Source: Actinomycetes bacterium
GTDB lineage: Bacteria; Actinomycetota; Acidimicrobiia; Acidimicrobiales; Bog-793
DNA length: 34,007 nucleotides
Assembly: GCA_021809425.1 (NCBI GenBank)
Contig: JAKBAA010000035.1
Span: forward strand, 1-34,007
Direction of reading: 5' to 3'
Positions 31,670-34,007 of the stretch are shown here, piece by piece; within the stretch, counting starts at the first letter, position 1; each line of letters begins with the position of its first letter. Under the pieces are notes generated by a model. The model had not been told where the DNA came from, ran no database searches, and saw only the letters and a list, made by a program, of their open reading frames with translations. The position numbers were made by a program, and so were the translations under genes.

Positions 31670-33394
31670 ATGGCCGGACCAGACACCTGGCGCGCTCGGT
31701 GCGCCCGCCACCTCGAGGCCGACGTCAGCCTGGGCGAGACGCGGGCGCGGATGCTGCTGCTCGCCGGGCTCGGGGTGGTGCTCGGCGGCGTGGGGGGTGG
31801 AGCGGCCTTCGTCGTGGTACGGCTCGTCGGGCTCCTGTCGAACCTCGCCCTGCTCCACCGGGTGGGCTGGCAGCTCCCGGACCTCTCCCACTACCACCCC
31901 GGCCCGGCACTGTTCGCAGTGGCGGTCGGTGGGGCCGTGGTCGTCGTGCTGCTCGCCCGCGCCGCCCCGGTGATCAAGGGGCACGGCATCCCCGAGTCCC
32001 TCGAGGCCATCACCCTGCGAAGGAGCCGGATCCCTCCGCGCGCCGCCCTGGCAAAGCCCCTGTCGGCGGCGATCGCCATGGGCACCGGCGGCCCGTTCGG
32101 GGCCGAGGGCCCGATCATCGTCACCGGCGGCTCGATCGGCTCGCTGCTCGGCCAGCTCCTCCCGGTGTCGGCCGCCGAGCGGCGCATCCTGCTCGCAACC
32201 GGCGCCGCCGCCGGCATGGCCGGCGTGTTCGGGACGCCGATCGCCGCCATCCTCCTCGCCTTCGAGCTCCTCGTCATGGAGCGCTCGCTGCGCAGCCTGC
32301 TACCGCTCGCGTTCGCCACCAGCCTGGCCACGGCCCTCCACATGGCGCTGCTCGGCGGCACGCCCCTGTTCGCCCTCCACCACGCCGTCACCGTCCCGGT
32401 GCACGACCTGTGGTGCTTCGCCGTGCTCGGCCTCGCGGCCGGCCTGCTCGCGGCGGCGCTCGACCGGGGCCTGTTCGCCGTCGAGGCCGGCTTTGCCCGC
32501 CTGCCCGTGCCCGAGGCCCTCCACCCGATCGTCGGCGCCGTCGGCTTCGCCGCCGTCGGCCTCGCCGTTCCCGGTTCGCTCTCGGTCGGCTACTGGGCGA
32601 TCACCGACGCCGTGAACGGCCGCTTCGCCCTCCACGTCGCCCTCGTCCTCTTCGTCGCCAAGCTGTGCTCCTGGTGGATCGCCCTCGCCTCCAACACCTC
32701 CGGGGGCACCCTCGCACCGATGTTCCTCGTCGGGGCCACCATGGGCGAGGCAGTGGGCATCGGCTTCACCCACCTGCTGCCGGGCTCGCACCTCCAGCCC
32801 GCCGCCTTCGCCCTCGTGGCGATGGGCGCCACCTTCGGGGTGGCCGCCCGGGCACCGCTCACCGGCGCCGTGTTCGCCCTCGAGGTCACCGGAGGGTTCG
32901 GGCTCGTCGTCCCCATGCTGCTCTGCCTGGCCGTCGCCGAGACCGTCGCCGAGCAGCTCCTGACCGAGCGGGTGATGACCGACAAGCTCTTCCGCCGTGG
33001 CTACCGCGTCGAGCTCGACCTCCAGGTGGACCCGCTCCGCACGGCCGTCTGCGGCCAGCTCGCCCAGCAGCTCGCCCCCGGGTCGGCCCTGCCGCCCTCC
33101 GCCCCCCCGGTCGACCGCTACGCCTTCGCCGATGCGGCGCTCCAGGCGCTCGACGCCGCGGCAGCCGACCTGGCGGTCGTCACCGACGGCGACGTGACGA
33201 TCGGCGTCGTCACCCGGCATCGCCTGTCGTCGCTCGCCCGCCATCACCTCGACGACCGGGTGGTCGAGCCGGCGACCCTCTCCCTCCGGCGCCGCCCGCC
33301 TCGCCAGGCCCGTCCCCGACGCCCGCCGGCCGCCGGTGATCCCCTCGCCGCCGACCGCTCGTCGACCGGCGTCGCGCCCGGCGCCGACCGGTAG
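31670..33394 (+). CDS. CLC-family chloride channel/antiporter
   Basis: A 574-residue membrane protein with more than ten hydrophobic segments. CLC filter motifs are present in order: KGHGIPESLEAI (in place of GSGIP), GGPFGAEGPIIVTGGSIGS (in place of GREGP, gating Glu kept) and SNTSGGTLAPMFLVGATMGE (in place of GxFxP). RAPLTGAVFALEVTGGF is also typical. The first filter Ser is replaced by His, so the anion site differs from E. coli ClcA; this variant occurs in a subset of bacterial CLCs. The cytoplasmic C-terminus has a partial CBS-like region (YAFADAALQALDAAAADLAV, GDVTIGVVTRHRL) and a Pro/Arg-rich tail. It has its own AT-rich promoter. It could move chloride or another anion. Confidence 0.93.
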   Translation: MAGPDTWRARCARHLEADVSLGETRARMLLLAGLGVVLGGVGGGAAFVVVRLVGLLSNLALLHRVGWQLPDLSHYHPGPALFAVAVGGAVVVVLLARAAPVIKGHGIPESLEAITLRRSRIPPRAALAKPLSAAIAMGTGGPFGAEGPIIVTGGSIGSLLGQLLPVSAAERRILLATGAAAGMAGVFGTPIAAILLAFELLVMERSLRSLLPLAFATSLATALHMALLGGTPLFALHHAVTVPVHDLWCFAVLGLAAGLLAAALDRGLFAVEAGFARLPVPEALHPIVGAVGFAAVGLAVPGSLSVGYWAITDAVNGRFALHVALVLFVAKLCSWWIALASNTSGGTLAPMFLVGATMGEAVGIGFTHLLPGSHLQPAAFALVAMGATFGVAARAPLTGAVFALEVTGGFGLVVPMLLCLAVAETVAEQLLTERVMTDKLFRRGYRVELDLQVDPLRTAVCGQLAQQLAPGSALPPSAPPVDRYAFADAALQALDAAAADLAVVTDGDVTIGVVTRHRLSSLARHHLDDRVVEPATLSLRRRPPRQARPRRPPAAGDPLAADRSSTGVAPGADR

Positions 33395-33531
33395 CCACCG
33401 AAGCGGCGCCGCGCCATCCTCCCGCCCGGCCGGAGCCGCCACGTTCCCATCCGTCGGATACGCCACGCGCCTGGCGGCAGCCGCCTTCCTTCGGGCGCGG
33501 CGCGCCGCTAGCCTCGGGCCTGCGCACCAAC

Positions 33532-33608
33532 GGCGCCTCGGCACGGCCCGGGGTCGCCGGCCCGAGGCGCCGGACAGCCCCGCCATCCCTGCCCGGACGG
33601 CGGGGCTG
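33532..33608. other. Two adjacent GC-rich hairpins in a 308-base non-coding gap
   Basis: The gap 33395-33702 holds two perfect inverted repeats in a row: GGCGCCTCGG (33532-33541) with CCGAGGCGCC (33562-33571), then CAGCCCCGCC (33575-33584) with GGCGGGGCTG (33599-33608). The first could be a terminator for the CLC gene; together they could form a structured leader or small RNA. TAGCCT near 33509 might be a -10 for such an RNA. I see no gene in the gap. Confidence 0.5.
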
Positions 33609-33690
33609 CGGGCGCCACCACCGCCGGCCCGCCCGCTGCACGCCGGCCGTCGTCGCCGCCCGGCACCCGACCCCCGCTCCGCCAGGACGC

Positions 33691-33696
33691 CACAAT
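33691..33696 (+). promoter_or_regulatory. Putative -10 element of the inositol monophosphatase-like gene
   Basis: CACAAT lies six bases before GTG 33703, which has no ribosome binding site, fitting a leaderless transcript. Confidence 0.35.
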
Positions 33697-33702
33697 GGGC
33701 GC

Positions 33703-34007
33703 GTGACCGACCAGCCCACGCCCGGACCCGTCGACCCCCCGGCCGCCCCGCCCCGACCCGCCGGGGCAGCACCCGGCGAGACCGCCTTTCGGCCCGAGAC
33801 CCGTGCGGCGGCGGACGCCGTGGCCGCCGGCCTGCTGCTCGCTCGTGCCGGGACCGGAGCGGTGCGGGTGAAGCCCGGTCGACCCCGAGACGTGGTGACC
33901 GACGCCGACGAGGCCGTCGAGGACCTCGTCCGGGACCTGCTCGGGCGTGCCGGGGTCGCGGCCGGCGGGGTCGGGACCGGCGGGGCACCGATCGTCGGCG
34001 AGGAGCG
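33703..34007 (+). CDS. Inositol monophosphatase family protein, N-terminal part (partial)
   Basis: The right edge cuts the gene after 101 codons. The first 30 or so residues are Pro/Ala-rich. Then ETRAAADAVAAGLLLARAG, VKPGRPRDVVTDADEAVED and IVGEE follow the order of the inositol monophosphatase family (Lys before D-x-VT-x-AD, then the metal-binding GEE). Members remove phosphate from inositol phosphate, histidinol phosphate or PAP in the cytosol with Mg2+. The later DxDGT metal motif lies outside the window, so the substrate class cannot be judged. Confidence 0.85.
   Translation, partial: MTDQPTPGPVDPPAAPPRPAGAAPGETAFRPETRAAADAVAAGLLLARAGTGAVRVKPGRPRDVVTDADEAVEDLVRDLLGRAGVAAGGVGTGGAPIVGEE

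Overview
The window is about 34 kb of very GC-rich DNA with many GTG starts, several promoter-like elements lying only 5-9 bases ahead of a start codon, an F420-type luciferase-like oxidoreductase and Actinobacteria-type gene families. This points to a high-GC actinomycete, possibly of the Acidimicrobiia; the class is inference from sequence style, not a proven placement. No rRNA, tRNA, insertion sequence, phage gene or CRISPR array was seen. It reads as chromosomal metabolic and regulatory DNA.

Left part (1-3802): the end of a cupredoxin gene, a broken gene remnant, a multi-pass membrane protein, an M20 amidohydrolase, and a divergent TRIC-type channel.

Long minus-strand run (13260 down to 3876): a solute-binding protein, a VIT/CCC1-type transporter, an ABC sugar-type ATPase and two permeases joined by ATGA overlaps, an OmpR-type response regulator, its histidine kinase, and a single-chain electron transfer flavoprotein (beta and alpha halves fused) whose start overlaps the kinase stop by 4 bases. 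The uninterrupted orientation suggests one or a few linked transcripts tying substrate uptake and sensing to electron transfer.

Middle (13511-18958): a luciferase-like oxidoreductase and an acetamidase/formamidase-like enzyme, then a complete peroxide-defence unit: ahpC, ahpF and oxyR in one direction. An ATC-N9-GAT LysR-type box lies upstream of ahpC, inside the end of the amidase gene. AhpC, AhpF and OxyR all keep their redox cysteines.

Right part (18991-34007): a dimeric alpha-beta barrel protein; a LigB/DODA-type dioxygenase; a PIN-PhoH ATPase; two small proteins; a MetE-like methyltransferase divergent from a MocR-type regulator with a perfect inverted repeat between them; a four-helix diiron protein; two EAL phosphodiesterases (one membrane-bound with a degenerate GGDEF, one GAF-EAL) on either side of a Rieske oxygenase; a CLC chloride channel behind an AT-rich palindromic promoter; and the start of an inositol monophosphatase family gene.

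The most interesting items are the kinase-coupled fused ETF at the end of the transporter run, the predicted OxyR box placed inside a neighbouring gene, and the MocR/MetE-like divergent pair with its operator.
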